A stretch of 15,058 nucleotides of DNA, taken from assembly GCA_017396055.1 (NCBI GenBank), contig JAFQND010000161.1, forward strand, positions 1 to 15,058, given 5' to 3'. Within the stretch, counting starts at the first letter, position 1; every line of letters starts with the position of its first letter. Below the pieces are notes generated by a model, which was given only the letters and a program-made list of their open reading frames with translations, did no database searches and had not been told where the DNA came from. This stretch comes from Oscillospiraceae bacterium. GTDB taxonomy: Bacteria > Bacillota > Clostridia > Oscillospirales > Ruminococcaceae. Of the stretch, positions 5,429 through 12,637 are shown in pieces. The translations under genes and the position numbers were made by a program.

Positions 5429-8400
5429 TCAGACATTGATGGTTTGTTTCAATTTTGTGGAATAGAGAATACAGCTTTCGACGCGAGGGAAGATCTTTTC
5501 GAGCGCCCGGCGGTAAAGGGTCAGCTGTCCGCTGTAGTGCGCTTTCAGCTCAGCCATATCGCTGACACGGTCGGTCTTGAAGTCAACAATGACCGCTGCG
5601 CCATTTTCGATGAAGATACAATCGGCGATACCCTGTATAAGCAGGTCGCCGCCCTCTCCAAAGCCGGCTTCAGCCGCAGGGATCGTGTCAAAGAACCGGT
5701 ATTCCCGCAGGATACGCTCCGCTTTGAGCATCCGCTCCATCAGAGGCGAGCGGAAGAAGGCCGCAAATTCGTCCGGCGAGATAGTCGCAGCTTCGGCCTC
5801 GGTGAGCCATTTTCCTTCCACCAGCCGCTTCAGCTCGGTATCGGGATCTTCGGCGCCTTTGGCAAAATCGGCAAACTGCAAAGCCCGGTGGAAGATACTT
5901 CCCTTTTCGGCAGGGGTGAAATGATCTCTGCCGGAGAAATCAGGCTTTTCCAGAAATACCTGCGCCGCCTTATGGGCGATGCGGGTGACCGATGTTTTGG
6001 CAGCGATATGTGTATCAGCTTCATGGGGATATTCCCACTCAAACCGCTTTCTCAGCATTCCGGTCAGCTCTTCGTCCGGCAGGACATCGGGATGAGCTTC
6101 CTCGGTTTCGGCGGGCTCTTCCTGTTCTCTGACCCAGAATACCTCCAGCGGGAAATCTGCCGGTGTCTCCGGCAGCGAAAGGCCATAGTGTTTTCTGAGT
6201 TCTCTGCAGTCGGGGTGCTGCAGCAGTACCGGCAGGATCCAGTCGCCGTAACTTCTGGCAAGGGCCGCGTTTTCGGCGGGGTAATTGCCGTCACGGTCGA
6301 TCATGAAATCGTAAGCCGCCAGCGAGGACTCGATCTCTTCGCCGCCGCATACCAGCATCAGCCGCTCGCTTGCACGGGTCAGCGCCACATATAAAAGGCG
6401 CATCTCTTCTGAAAGAAGGTCCTGTTTTTCCCGGCAGTGAACCGCCTGCAGCGGCAGAGTGGGATAGCTCTGACCCAGTTCGCGCTCCACCCGTTTCATG
6501 GCAAAGCCGGTCTTCGGGTCCATAGCGACCGGATCGGACAGATCACGGACATTGTGTTTTTTGGAGCAGTTGGCCAGAATCACGATGGGAAATTCCAGGC
6601 CTTTGGAGCGGTGGATGGTCATGATCCGAACCGCATTTTCCGATTCTGTCAGAGGATTCGCCACCTCGAAATCTTCTCCGCGCTCCATCAGGGCATCCAG
6701 ATAGGCCACAAATCCCGAAAGCTCGCTGTTGCCGCCGGCGGCATAATCGCCGGCATATTTCAGCAGAAGTTTCAGATTGGCTTCTCTTGCGGCATCGTCC
6801 GAGAAGCGGTTCATGACCTCGATAAAGTCGGTGGTGTCATAAATATACTGAATGAGCCGCTGGATATTCACCGAGGCGCTCTTTTCCCGAAGTCTTCCGA
6901 ACGTATCGAGGAAAATATCCGCACGGCGGGCACGGACGGGATCATCGACGTTTTTCTCCAGCAAAAGCGCCGCATAAAGGCTGCGGTCGGGGTAATTCTG
7001 ACGGAGAGCCGCCACCTGATCACAGCTGAAGCCGAAGACCGGCGACAACAGCACCGCTGCCATGGGAATGTCCTGCAGCGGGTTATCCATTGCTCTGAGA
7101 AGGCTCACCATCAGCGAGACCTCGCGGGAGCTGAAGTAACCTTCCGACGCGCTGAGCAGCGCGTCAACGCCCTCTTCTTTCAGAGCGGCGGCATAGATCT
7201 GATCGGTCCCCTTTCCGCTTCGCAGCAAAATGGCAAAGTCGCCGCCTCTGCAGGGGCGAAGAGCACTTCCGTCGGTGACATGCTGACCCGACAGGATCAT
7301 TTTTTTGATCTGTTTTGCCACAGCGCGGGCTTCGATGACAAGGCGGACATCTTCATCCTTCTCCACATCCAGAAGCATCAGAGACACCGCTTTCTCCCCT
7401 TCCGGCAGGTCGGGATAGCGGCGCGCTCCGCAGTTGAGTTTTTCCGCGTCGGTATAGTCCACGTCGCCCACCTTGCGGGACATGGTTTTGGAGAAGAGAT
7501 AGTTGACCGCTCCGGTGATTTCCTTCCGGGAGCGGAAATTGTTGGACAGAGTGATCAGCGCGGGGAAAGAGCCGCTGCCATAAGGTGAGAAGGAATCCTT
7601 CTTCTCCATAAAGACCTCGGGACTTGCCGAGCGGAAGCGATAGATGCTCTGTTTTAAGTCACCCACAAAGAAAAGATTCTCTCCGTTTTGGGAAACACAG
7701 CGGAAGATCAGATCCTGCAGGCGGTTGGTATCCTGATATTCGTCCAGAAGGATCTCGGCATAGCGGCCGGCATACTCCTTCGCAAAGGGGGTGGGGTCAC
7801 CGTTTTCGTCTGCCAGAAGCTGCAGCGTCAGGTAAGCAAAATCAGCAAAATCGGCCGCACCGGCCTCTTCCTTCGCCTTGTCCAGTCTGCGCCAGAGCTC
7901 ACCGGTCAGCGAGAAGAGCATCTCTGTGAGCGGCGCCTGTGATGCCAGATCATCCAGATAATCCGCTTCGGTGCAGCAAAGCAGATCATTCGCCGCATCG
8001 ATATTGGCTTTTGCTCTTTTGCGCAGGGCGGCAGCCTTGTCTTTCAGTTCGCTGTCGCAGCCATTGGATCTTCCGAGTCTGGCGAACTCAATGCTCCGCA
8101 TTGCCCGGACCGCTTCGTCCCAGCCGCAGTCTTCGAGGATCCCGGCGGCCGTTTTCATCGATGCGATATCACCGCGGATGACAGGCGCATAGCCTTTTCG
8201 CAGCACCTCATCCTCCTCCGAAACTTCCAGAGCGGCTTTGTCCTGTGCCAATGCACGGGAAAGGCAGTTTTTTGCTTCCTCCAGAAGGATACGGCCCCAG
8301 CCGCTCTCTGCGGCCGGCGCGGGCGTTTTATAGCGGGCTGCCTGTTCTTCCATCCATCTGAACGGATAAGGCAGCGAACGAAGCTTTTTATACAGCTTTA

Positions 8401-8917
8401 AGATCTGGGCAGAAAGACGCTTGTCGTTGTCCTCACCGAAATGACGGACCAGCGCCTGAAATTCCGGTTCGGGACGTGCATAGTGTTCCTCCAGGACCAG
8501 TTCCAGTGTATCGGCGGTCAGACGGGACAGCATGGCATCATCCATGATCCGCAGGTTCTGGGAAACACCCAGCCGCTCAAAATTCTCCCGCACAAAACCA
8601 GAGAAAAAGGCATCGATGGTACAGATCTGTGCCTGCTGTAAAAGCATCAGCTGTCTCTGAAGAGCGAGATTGGCCGGGTCGAGGCGGATCAGCTCACGGA
8701 GGCTGTCGGAAATACGCGAGCGCATCTCTGCCGCTGCCGCACGGGTAAAGGTCACCACCAGAAAGCGGTCGGCATCGATCCCGTCATCGACGATCCTGCG
8801 GATGATCCGTTCGGTCAGAACGGCCGTCTTGCCGCTTCCTGCCGCCGCCGAGACGAGGACACTGCCTCCTCTGACGTCGATGGCGCTTTTCTGCTCCGAA
8901 GTCCATTCTCTTGCCAC
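5429..8917 (-). CDS. addA: ATP-dependent helicase/nuclease subunit A (AddA)
   Basis: The protein has 1162 residues, close to the about 1230 of Bacillus AddA. AddAB resects double-strand breaks for RecA-dependent recombination. The UvrD-like helicase motifs are in order: Q-motif Gln9, Walker A AAAGSGKT 24-31 (Lys30), motif II LLDEYQDT with Asp392-Glu393, motif III GDLKQSIYRFR, NNFRSR, TIHRSKGLEFPIVIL, and motif VI LLYVALTRASERL. The C-terminal RecB-type nuclease has His1010 (GSIFHRAL), Asp1099 (GIAD), Asp1112 and Lys1114 (DFKTD), then Gln1131/Tyr1135, so it should be active. The start is a GTG at 8917 with AGGAGG seven bases upstream on the minus strand. AddB, which usually lies directly upstream, is not here; a small membrane protein gene occupies that position 55 bases away. 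Confidence 0.95.
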   Translation of the reverse strand: MAREWTSEQKSAIDVRGGSVLVSAAAGSGKTAVLTERIIRRIVDDGIDADRFLVVTFTRAAAAEMRSRISDSLRELIRLDPANLALQRQLMLLQQAQICTIDAFFSGFVRENFERLGVSQNLRIMDDAMLSRLTADTLELVLEEHYARPEPEFQALVRHFGEDNDKRLSAQILKLYKKLRSLPYPFRWMEEQAARYKTPAPAAESGWGRILLEEAKNCLSRALAQDKAALEVSEEDEVLRKGYAPVIRGDIASMKTAAGILEDCGWDEAVRAMRSIEFARLGRSNGCDSELKDKAAALRKRAKANIDAANDLLCCTEADYLDDLASQAPLTEMLFSLTGELWRRLDKAKEEAGAADFADFAYLTLQLLADENGDPTPFAKEYAGRYAEILLDEYQDTNRLQDLIFRCVSQNGENLFFVGDLKQSIYRFRSASPEVFMEKKDSFSPYGSGSFPALITLSNNFRSRKEITGAVNYLFSKTMSRKVGDVDYTDAEKLNCGARRYPDLPEGEKAVSLMLLDVEKDEDVRLVIEARAVAKQIKKMILSGQHVTDGSALRPCRGGDFAILLRSGKGTDQIYAAALKEEGVDALLSASEGYFSSREVSLMVSLLRAMDNPLQDIPMAAVLLSPVFGFSCDQVAALRQNYPDRSLYAALLLEKNVDDPVRARRADIFLDTFGRLREKSASVNIQRLIQYIYDTTDFIEVMNRFSDDAAREANLKLLLKYAGDYAAGGNSELSGFVAYLDALMERGEDFEVANPLTESENAVRIMTIHRSKGLEFPIVILANCSKKHNVRDLSDPVAMDPKTGFAMKRVERELGQSYPTLPLQAVHCREKQDLLSEEMRLLYVALTRASERLMLVCGGEEIESSLAAYDFMIDRDGNYPAENAALARSYGDWILPVLLQHPDCRELRKHYGLSLPETPADFPLEVFWVREQEEPAETEEAHPDVLPDEELTGMLRKRFEWEYPHEADTHIAAKTSVTRIAHKAAQVFLEKPDFSGRDHFTPAEKGSIFHRALQFADFAKGAEDPDTELKRLVEGKWLTEAEAATISPDEFAAFFRSPLMERMLKAERILREYRFFDTIPAAEAGFGEGGDLLIQGIADCIFIENGAAVIVDFKTDRVSDMAELKAHYSGQLTLYRRALEKIFPRVESCILYSTKLKQTINV

Positions 8918-8972
8918 GACAGCGCCTCCTTTCTCTGTCCGGAATCATTTCAGTAAAACGATCGGTCATGTC

Positions 8973-9326
8973 TTATTTTTTCACCCTGTGCGTCAGTGCG
9001 ATAACTGCATGCACGATAAAAACAACAGCCGAAATCACCGCAATGAGCGAATAAGAAGTAAACGGTTTGAAATAGTCACCCATTGCCTCCAGCCCGGTCA
9101 GCTTTGCTGCCGCGCAGGAAGAAACAGCACTCAGAATGCTGCCAGGCCAGAGCACAGAGGTATTCTTTGTCTTCAACGCTCCCCAGCATAACAGAGAGAG
9201 CCCTATGATCATGATTCCGTAAAACAGCATCGTTCCGGAAACCGCATCACCGTTTACGGAAAGAAAAGCAAACGGCGTACAATATGCAATCAGCAGCAGG
9301 ATCTTGATCAGTCTGTTCTTTTTCAT
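8973..9326 (-). CDS. Small four-helix membrane protein, function unknown
   Basis: The protein has 117 residues with about four hydrophobic segments, roughly residues 7-26, 31-50, 56-76 and 92-112. It has a Lys/Arg-rich N-terminus (MKKNRLIK) and C-terminus (HRVKK), which by the positive-inside rule puts both ends in the cytoplasm. I recognise no family motif. GGAG lies nine bases before the ATG on the minus strand. An extended -10 promoter at 9378-9386 probably serves it. It is followed 55 bases later by addA with no terminator between, so it probably heads the addA-tautomerase transcript. The position normally held by addB is coincidental as far as the sequence shows: nothing in this protein resembles AddB. 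Confidence 0.72.
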   Translation of the reverse strand: MKKNRLIKILLLIAYCTPFAFLSVNGDAVSGTMLFYGIMIIGLSLLCWGALKTKNTSVLWPGSILSAVSSCAAAKLTGLEAMGDYFKPFTSYSLIAVISAVVFIVHAVIALTHRVKK

Positions 9327-9377
9327 GCCATCACGCTCCGTTGTCAGGATTTTTCCACAGATCTATTCTTTCTTTTT

Positions 9378-9386
9378 ATTGTACCA
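9378..9386 (-). promoter_or_regulatory. Extended -10 promoter upstream of the membrane protein and addA
   Basis: On the minus strand TGGTACAAT (9386-9378) is an extended -10 element. The -35 region falls in the T-rich tail of the khpA terminator (around 9401-9406, TTTTGT) and is weak. The leader to the ATG at 9326 would be about 45 bases. Confidence 0.5.
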
Positions 9387-9395
9387 CATCTTCTG

Positions 9396-9433
9396 AAAAA
9401 ACAAAAGACGGCACAGCCCGAAAGCTGTGCCGT
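9396..9433 (-). terminator. Intrinsic terminator closing the ylxM-ffh-rpsP-khpA operon
   Basis: ACGGCACAGC (9408-9417) pairs perfectly with GCTGTGCCGT (9424-9433) around a six-base loop. Read on the minus strand it is followed by C, four T, G and six T (9407-9396). It starts 16 bases after the khpA stop. Confidence 0.9.
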
Positions 9434-9448
9434 TTCTTTCTTGATCGA

Positions 9449-9682
9449 TCAGTCGATCTCAACAGCGACCTTGTCGCCCTTCTGCTGAGCAGCAGAACGC
9501 ATCACAACGCGGATAGCCTTGGCGATGCGGCCCTGTTTGCCGATGACCCGGCCCATGTCGGCGGGTGCAACACTCAGGTGGTAGGTGACGGTGCCGTCCT
9601 CGGCGGGTTCGTCCACGGTAACTTTGACCGCGTCTTTATCCTCAACGAGACCCTTTGCAAGGGTGATCAGAAGTTCTTCCAT
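9449..9682 (-). CDS. khpA: KH-domain RNA-binding protein KhpA
   Basis: This is a 77-residue single KH domain of the YlqC/KhpA family, with the RNA-contacting GXXG loop as GKQG at residues 48-51 inside GRVIGKQGRIAKAIR. In streptococci and related Firmicutes KhpA works with KhpB (EloR/Jag) and binds many transcripts, affecting cell elongation and division. That role is family knowledge, not visible here. The start has ACGGAGGA upstream on the minus strand. The gene follows rpsP as in most Firmicutes, but instead of rimM-trmD-rplS a terminator comes next. The 83-base gap to rpsP contains a 7-bp GC hairpin. Confidence 0.93.
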   Translation of the reverse strand: MEELLITLAKGLVEDKDAVKVTVDEPAEDGTVTYHLSVAPADMGRVIGKQGRIAKAIRVVMRSAAQQKGDKVAVEID

Positions 9683-9721
9683 GAAAAATTCCTCCGTTCA
9701 GTGGTTGGTCAGATGTGATCT

Positions 9722-9744
9722 GCTGCCGTCAGTGCCCCGGCAGC
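9722..9744 (-). other. GC-rich hairpin between rpsP and khpA
   Basis: GCTGCCG at 9722-9728 pairs with CGGCAGC at 9738-9744 with a nine-base loop. No U-tract follows on the minus strand, so it is not a standard terminator. It could be an mRNA processing or stability element that sets the ratio of S16 to KhpA. Confidence 0.45.
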
Positions 9745-9765
9745 GGGCCTGAAATGAGAGAAAAA

Positions 9766-10008
9766 TTATTTCTCGGAAGCGATCTTCAGGATCTTCTTAA
9801 CGGTATCGGTGGGCTGAGCGCCGGTAGCGATCCACTTTTCAGCCTTTTCCATATCAACGCTGATTACGCTGGGTTCCTTGGTGGGATCATAGGTGCCGAT
9901 CTCTTCGATGAAGCGGCCATCTCTGGGGTAACGGGAGTCAGCAACAACGATGCGGTAGAAAGGAGCTTTCTTAGCGCCGATTCTGCGAAGTCTGATTTTA
10001 ACTGCCAT
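9766..10008 (-). CDS. rpsP: 30S ribosomal protein S16
   Basis: The protein has 80 residues, the normal length for S16. It begins with the diagnostic [30 protein letters not shown] N-terminus (first 26 residues) and continues with [14 protein letters not shown] and the [13 protein letters not shown]-terminal segment. S16 binds 16S rRNA in the body of the 30S subunit and helps its assembly. AGGAGG lies upstream of the ATG on the minus strand. It lies 75 bases after ffh in the standard Firmicute order, and it is almost certainly cotranscribed with ylxM-ffh because no promoter or terminator is evident in the gap. Confidence 0.98.
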   Translation of the reverse strand: MAVKIRLRRIGAKKAPFYRIVVADSRYPRDGRFIEEIGTYDPTKEPSVISVDMEKAEKWIATGAQPTDTVKKILKIASEK

Positions 10009-10083
10009 GGTAATTTCCTCCTGAAAATTGTTTGTTTGAAATTTATGTTACAGCCGGGCTTTTTTGCCGGTCCGTAATCCGTT

Positions 10084-11424
10084 TTAGAAAGGCATTCCGG
10101 GTAAGCGCATTCTCCGCTTACCGCCCTTTTTGCCCATATTTCCCATCTTTTTCATCATCTGTTTCATCTGGTCGAACTGCTTGAGCAGCCGGTTGACGTC
10201 CTCGACCCGGGTACCGGAGCCTGCGGCGATACGGCGCTTGCGGGAAGGGTTGATGATGGAGGGCTTTTCCCGTTCTGCGGGAGTCATGGATGTGATCATT
10301 GCCTCGATGCGGACCAGCTGACGCTCGTCAACGTCCATCTCATCGATCTTGTTGCCGATGCCGGGGATCATGCCCAGCAGCTGTTTGATGGAGCCCATCT
10401 TCTTGATCTGCTGCATCTGATCCAGCAGGTCGTTCATGTCGAAGCTGTTCTCTTTCATCTTGCGGGCCAGCTTTTCGGCTTCCTTTTCATCGACGGAAGT
10501 CTGTGCCTTTTCGATCAGAGTGAGCATATCGCCCATACCCAGGATTCTCGAGGCCATTCTTTCGGGATGGAAGGGTTCCAGATCTTCGATCTTTTCACCG
10601 ATACCGGAGAACTTGATGGGCTTTCCGGTGACCTGACGGACCGAGATCGCGGCACCGCCGCGGGTATCGGAGTCGAGCTTGGTGAGGATCACGCCGGTGA
10701 TGGGCAGCGCCTTATTGAAGGTGTCGGCGACGGTAACGGCGTCCTGACCGGTCATCGAGTCGACTACCAGCAGGATCTCGTTGGGATTGACTTCCGCCTC
10801 GATCCGTTTGAGCTCATCCATCAGCGTTTCGTCGATGTGCAGACGGCCGGCAGTGTCGACGATGACCAGATCGTGGCCGTGGTCTTTTGCAAAGCGAAGA
10901 CCCTCTCTTGCGATCTGTACCGGATCGCCCTGTCCCATCTCGAAGACGCGGGCACCGGCTTTTTCACCGACGATCTGCAGCTGTTCGATAGCGGCGGGAC
11001 GATAAACGTCACAGGCGATCAGCAGAGGTCTGCAGCTCATATGCTCTTTGAAGTATCTGGCAAGTTTTGCGGCATGGGTGGTTTTACCGGAACCCTGCAG
11101 GCCGCACATCAGTACGACACAGGGAGGCTTGGAGGGGAACTCCAGCCGGGCATTTTCACCGCCCATGAGTGCCGTCAGTTCTTCGTTGACGATCTTGATG
11201 ACCTGCTGGGCGGGAGTCAGGCTTTCCAGCACTTCCTGGCCCACGGCGCGTTCACTGACCGCTTTGACAAAATCCTTGACGACTTTATAGTTGACGTCGG
11301 CTTCCAGAAGGGCGAATTTGACTTCGCGCATGGCTTCTTTGATGTCAGCCTCGTTCAGCTTACCTTTGGAACGCAGCTTTTTGAAAGCTTGTGAAAGTTT
11401 TTCGGAAAGGCTCTCGAAAGCCAT
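10084..11424 (-). CDS. ffh: Signal recognition particle protein Ffh (SRP54)
   Basis: The protein has 446 residues, the full family length. It is the SRP GTPase that binds signal sequences on ribosomes together with 4.5S/6S RNA and docks with FtsY at the membrane. The N-domain covers about residues 1-90. The G-domain motifs are GLQGSGKT (108-115), DTAGR (190-194) and TKLD (248-251), with the SRP-specific QGDP and the insertion-box region between them. The methionine-rich M domain begins near 325 and includes the RNA-binding helix RKRRIAAGSGT at 395-405. The C-terminus is Met/Lys/Gly-rich (MKKMGNMGKKGGKRR). The start is supported by AAGGAGGG before the ATG on the minus strand. It is 28 bases downstream of ylxM. 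Confidence 0.98.
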   Translation of the reverse strand: MAFESLSEKLSQAFKKLRSKGKLNEADIKEAMREVKFALLEADVNYKVVKDFVKAVSERAVGQEVLESLTPAQQVIKIVNEELTALMGGENARLEFPSKPPCVVLMCGLQGSGKTTHAAKLARYFKEHMSCRPLLIACDVYRPAAIEQLQIVGEKAGARVFEMGQGDPVQIAREGLRFAKDHGHDLVIVDTAGRLHIDETLMDELKRIEAEVNPNEILLVVDSMTGQDAVTVADTFNKALPITGVILTKLDSDTRGGAAISVRQVTGKPIKFSGIGEKIEDLEPFHPERMASRILGMGDMLTLIEKAQTSVDEKEAEKLARKMKENSFDMNDLLDQMQQIKKMGSIKQLLGMIPGIGNKIDEMDVDERQLVRIEAMITSMTPAEREKPSIINPSRKRRIAAGSGTRVEDVNRLLKQFDQMKQMMKKMGNMGKKGGKRRMRLPGMPF

Positions 11425-11452
11425 ATCGTTCCCTCCTTATATCGGGTGCGGC

Positions 11453-11830
11453 TCAGCCGCCGAAGTATTCATCCACACATTCGCCCAGCATCTGTCTGAT
11501 GGCAGCTGCCCGCCGCTGGATACCGGCAGAGCGAACGGCGCGGTTCTCGCTCTCGATCTCCTGACAGAGACGGTCGACCTCTTCGATGGTCTTTAAAAGA
11601 TCGGTCATCTTCTGTGCCAGATGGAGTTTTTCCTCCATCTCAAGGAGAAAAGCCTCGCCTCTTTTGATGTTATCGCGAACGCCCTGACGGCTGATGCCCT
11701 CGTGTTCGGCGATCTCGGCAAGAGAAAGATCCTGGTTATAGTAAAGGTCGATGACATCGCGCTGCTTATCGGTCAGCATGGGGCCGTAATGATCCAGAAG
11801 GATCGAGATCCCAAGATTTTTTTCGCTCAA
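11453..11830 (-). CDS. ylxM: YlxM-type putative SRP regulator (sigma-70 region 4-like HTH)
   Basis: The protein has 125 residues from a TTG at 11830 and belongs to the YlxM/p13 family (UPF0122), found just before ffh in most Firmicutes. In Streptococcus it associates with SRP and modulates Ffh and FtsY GTPase activity. An N-terminal helix-turn-helix like sigma region 4 is visible: YGPMLTDKQRDVIDLYY, then LSLAEIAEHEGISRQGVRDNI. A coiled-coil-like C-terminal half follows. The frame is open further upstream, but that stretch runs through the promoter and has no ribosome binding site. TTG is chosen because AGGTGA lies five bases before it; a GTG at 11839 is the alternative and would add three residues. 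A TTG start suggests modest translation. Confidence 0.9.
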   Translation of the reverse strand: MSEKNLGISILLDHYGPMLTDKQRDVIDLYYNQDLSLAEIAEHEGISRQGVRDNIKRGEAFLLEMEEKLHLAQKMTDLLKTIEEVDRLCQEIESENRAVRSAGIQRRAAAIRQMLGECVDEYFGG

Positions 11831-11860
11831 AACAGTCACCTCAATGTCTTTTTTGGGGGT

Positions 11861-11887
11861 TGGTGTAAACCCTTTTCCTTTACACCA
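11861..11887. repeat. Perfect 9-bp inverted repeat at the ylxM transcription start
   Basis: TGGTGTAAA (11861-11869) is the exact reverse complement of TTTACACCA (11879-11887), with a nine-base spacer. It straddles the predicted start site, so it can act as an operator in DNA or as a 5'-terminal stem-loop in the mRNA (about seven pairs remain if transcription starts at 11885). Confidence 0.7.
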
Positions 11888-11891
11888 GTAT

Positions 11892-11920
11892 ATTATAGCG
11901 AAAACATCCCGCCCTGTCAA
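11892..11920 (-). promoter_or_regulatory. Perfect consensus sigma-A promoter of ylxM-ffh-rpsP-khpA
   Basis: On the minus strand TTGACA (11920-11915), an exact 17-base spacer and TATAAT (11897-11892) match the consensus at all twelve positions. Transcription should begin near 11885, giving a leader of about 55 bases before the ylxM TTG. Confidence 0.93.
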
Positions 11921-11923
11921 GCA

Positions 11924-11935
11924 TTTTCCTTTACA
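11924..11935. repeat. Second copy of TTTTCCTTTACA upstream of the ylxM -35
   Basis: The 12-mer TTTTCCTTTACA at 11924-11935 is identical to 11873-11884, which includes most of the right arm of the inverted repeat. The two copies are 51 bases apart and bracket the -35 and -10 elements. This arrangement suggests a bound regulator, though chance is possible. Confidence 0.5.
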
Positions 11936-11957
11936 GCAAAGCGATTTTTTTGCGTTT

Positions 11958-11986
11958 TTTACCCCTTTTCGGAAACTTTGTATAAG
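11958..11986 (+). promoter_or_regulatory. Possible promoter for the 155-residue protein
   Basis: TTTACC at 11958-11963, a 17-base spacer and TATAAG at 11981-11986 are a moderate match to the housekeeping consensus. The leader to the ATG at 12053 would be about 60 bases and includes a short GGGAA/TTCCC hairpin (12008-12022). It diverges from the ylxM promoter. Confidence 0.4.
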
Positions 11987-12052
11987 CGCATAAATCCGCG
12001 GTGAGACGGGAAAAATATTCCCACAAAATGACGAACCGAAGGAGGGTATACA

Positions 12053-12520
12053 ATGGCCGTTATTGTCCCGGGCGGAGAGGATTCCCGGCTGTTCCGGTTT
12101 CTGAAACACAATCTTCCGGACCGTTTTTTCTCTTTGGAAAAGCCGGTTTTCTGTTTCTCTGCAGAAGAGGCCGCTCTTCTGCCGGCGGATACCATCTGTC
12201 TTGCCGACAGCGCTTTTTCCGGAAAAGGAACCGGACATCTCATCACCTGCGGACGTTCGGCAAAAGACACTTTTACCTTCTCTTCCAGAGAGGAGAACCG
12301 CGCCTCTGTCGCGCTGATGCGGACAGTTTCCACCCCGTTCGGGACGACGGAGCCCATGGAGATCCCGGTGACTTTTCCGGCTGGAACCGACGATTTTGCG
12401 ATTCTGGGAGCGTCGGCAATATGGATGCTAAGCGGTGATTTGCCGGAAGAAACGCTTCATTTCGCCCTTCCCGATATGGATAGTACACCAAAGACGGACG
12501 TGCAGAATCTAAACAAATGA
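12053..12520 (+). CDS. Uncharacterised 155-residue protein
   Basis: The start is convincing: AAGGAGGG lies six bases before the ATG. The protein looks soluble and mixed alpha/beta, with no membrane helix or signal peptide. It starts MAVIVPGGEDSRLFRFLK, has a central DTICLADSAFSGKGTGHLITCG stretch and then alternating strands (DTFTFSSREE, VTFPAGTDDFAILGASAIWML). The ITCG..AKDTFTFSS segment loosely recalls short clostridial proteins that resemble parts of Mur ligases. That is only an impression, and no nucleotide-binding loop is present. It is transcribed divergently from ylxM-ffh and is the only gene between that operon and asp23. No function is assigned. Confidence 0.72.
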   Translation: MAVIVPGGEDSRLFRFLKHNLPDRFFSLEKPVFCFSAEEAALLPADTICLADSAFSGKGTGHLITCGRSAKDTFTFSSREENRASVALMRTVSTPFGTTEPMEIPVTFPAGTDDFAILGASAIWMLSGDLPEETLHFALPDMDSTPKTDVQNLNK

Positions 12521-12571
12521 TGAATTTTCAACATTTATTGCCTCAGACGGCTTCAGAAGGGCTGTTTCGCC

Positions 12572-12600
12572 TTGACAAACACCGTGTTTTTTATTAGAAT
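12572..12600 (+). promoter_or_regulatory. Sigma-A promoter of asp23-fakA
   Basis: TTGACA at 12572-12577, a 17-base spacer and TAGAAT at 12595-12600 form a near-consensus promoter. The leader to the asp23 ATG at 12638 is about 30 bases. Confidence 0.85.
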
Positions 12601-12637
12601 ATAGAATAGAAATCTTTGCAAGAAATGAGGAGTTGTC

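Noticed and set aside
6437..7588. A 383-codon open frame on the plus strand inside addA
   Set aside because: It lies entirely antisense to helicase motifs of AddA, with no ribosome binding site and no domain pattern.
10567..11394. A 275-codon open frame on the plus strand inside ffh
   Set aside because: Antisense to the conserved SRP GTPase domain; no ribosome binding site or protein-like pattern.
11831..12238. Upstream extension of the ylxM frame to 261 codons
   Set aside because: The extension translates through the consensus promoter and the divergent gene. YlxM proteins are normally about 110-130 residues.
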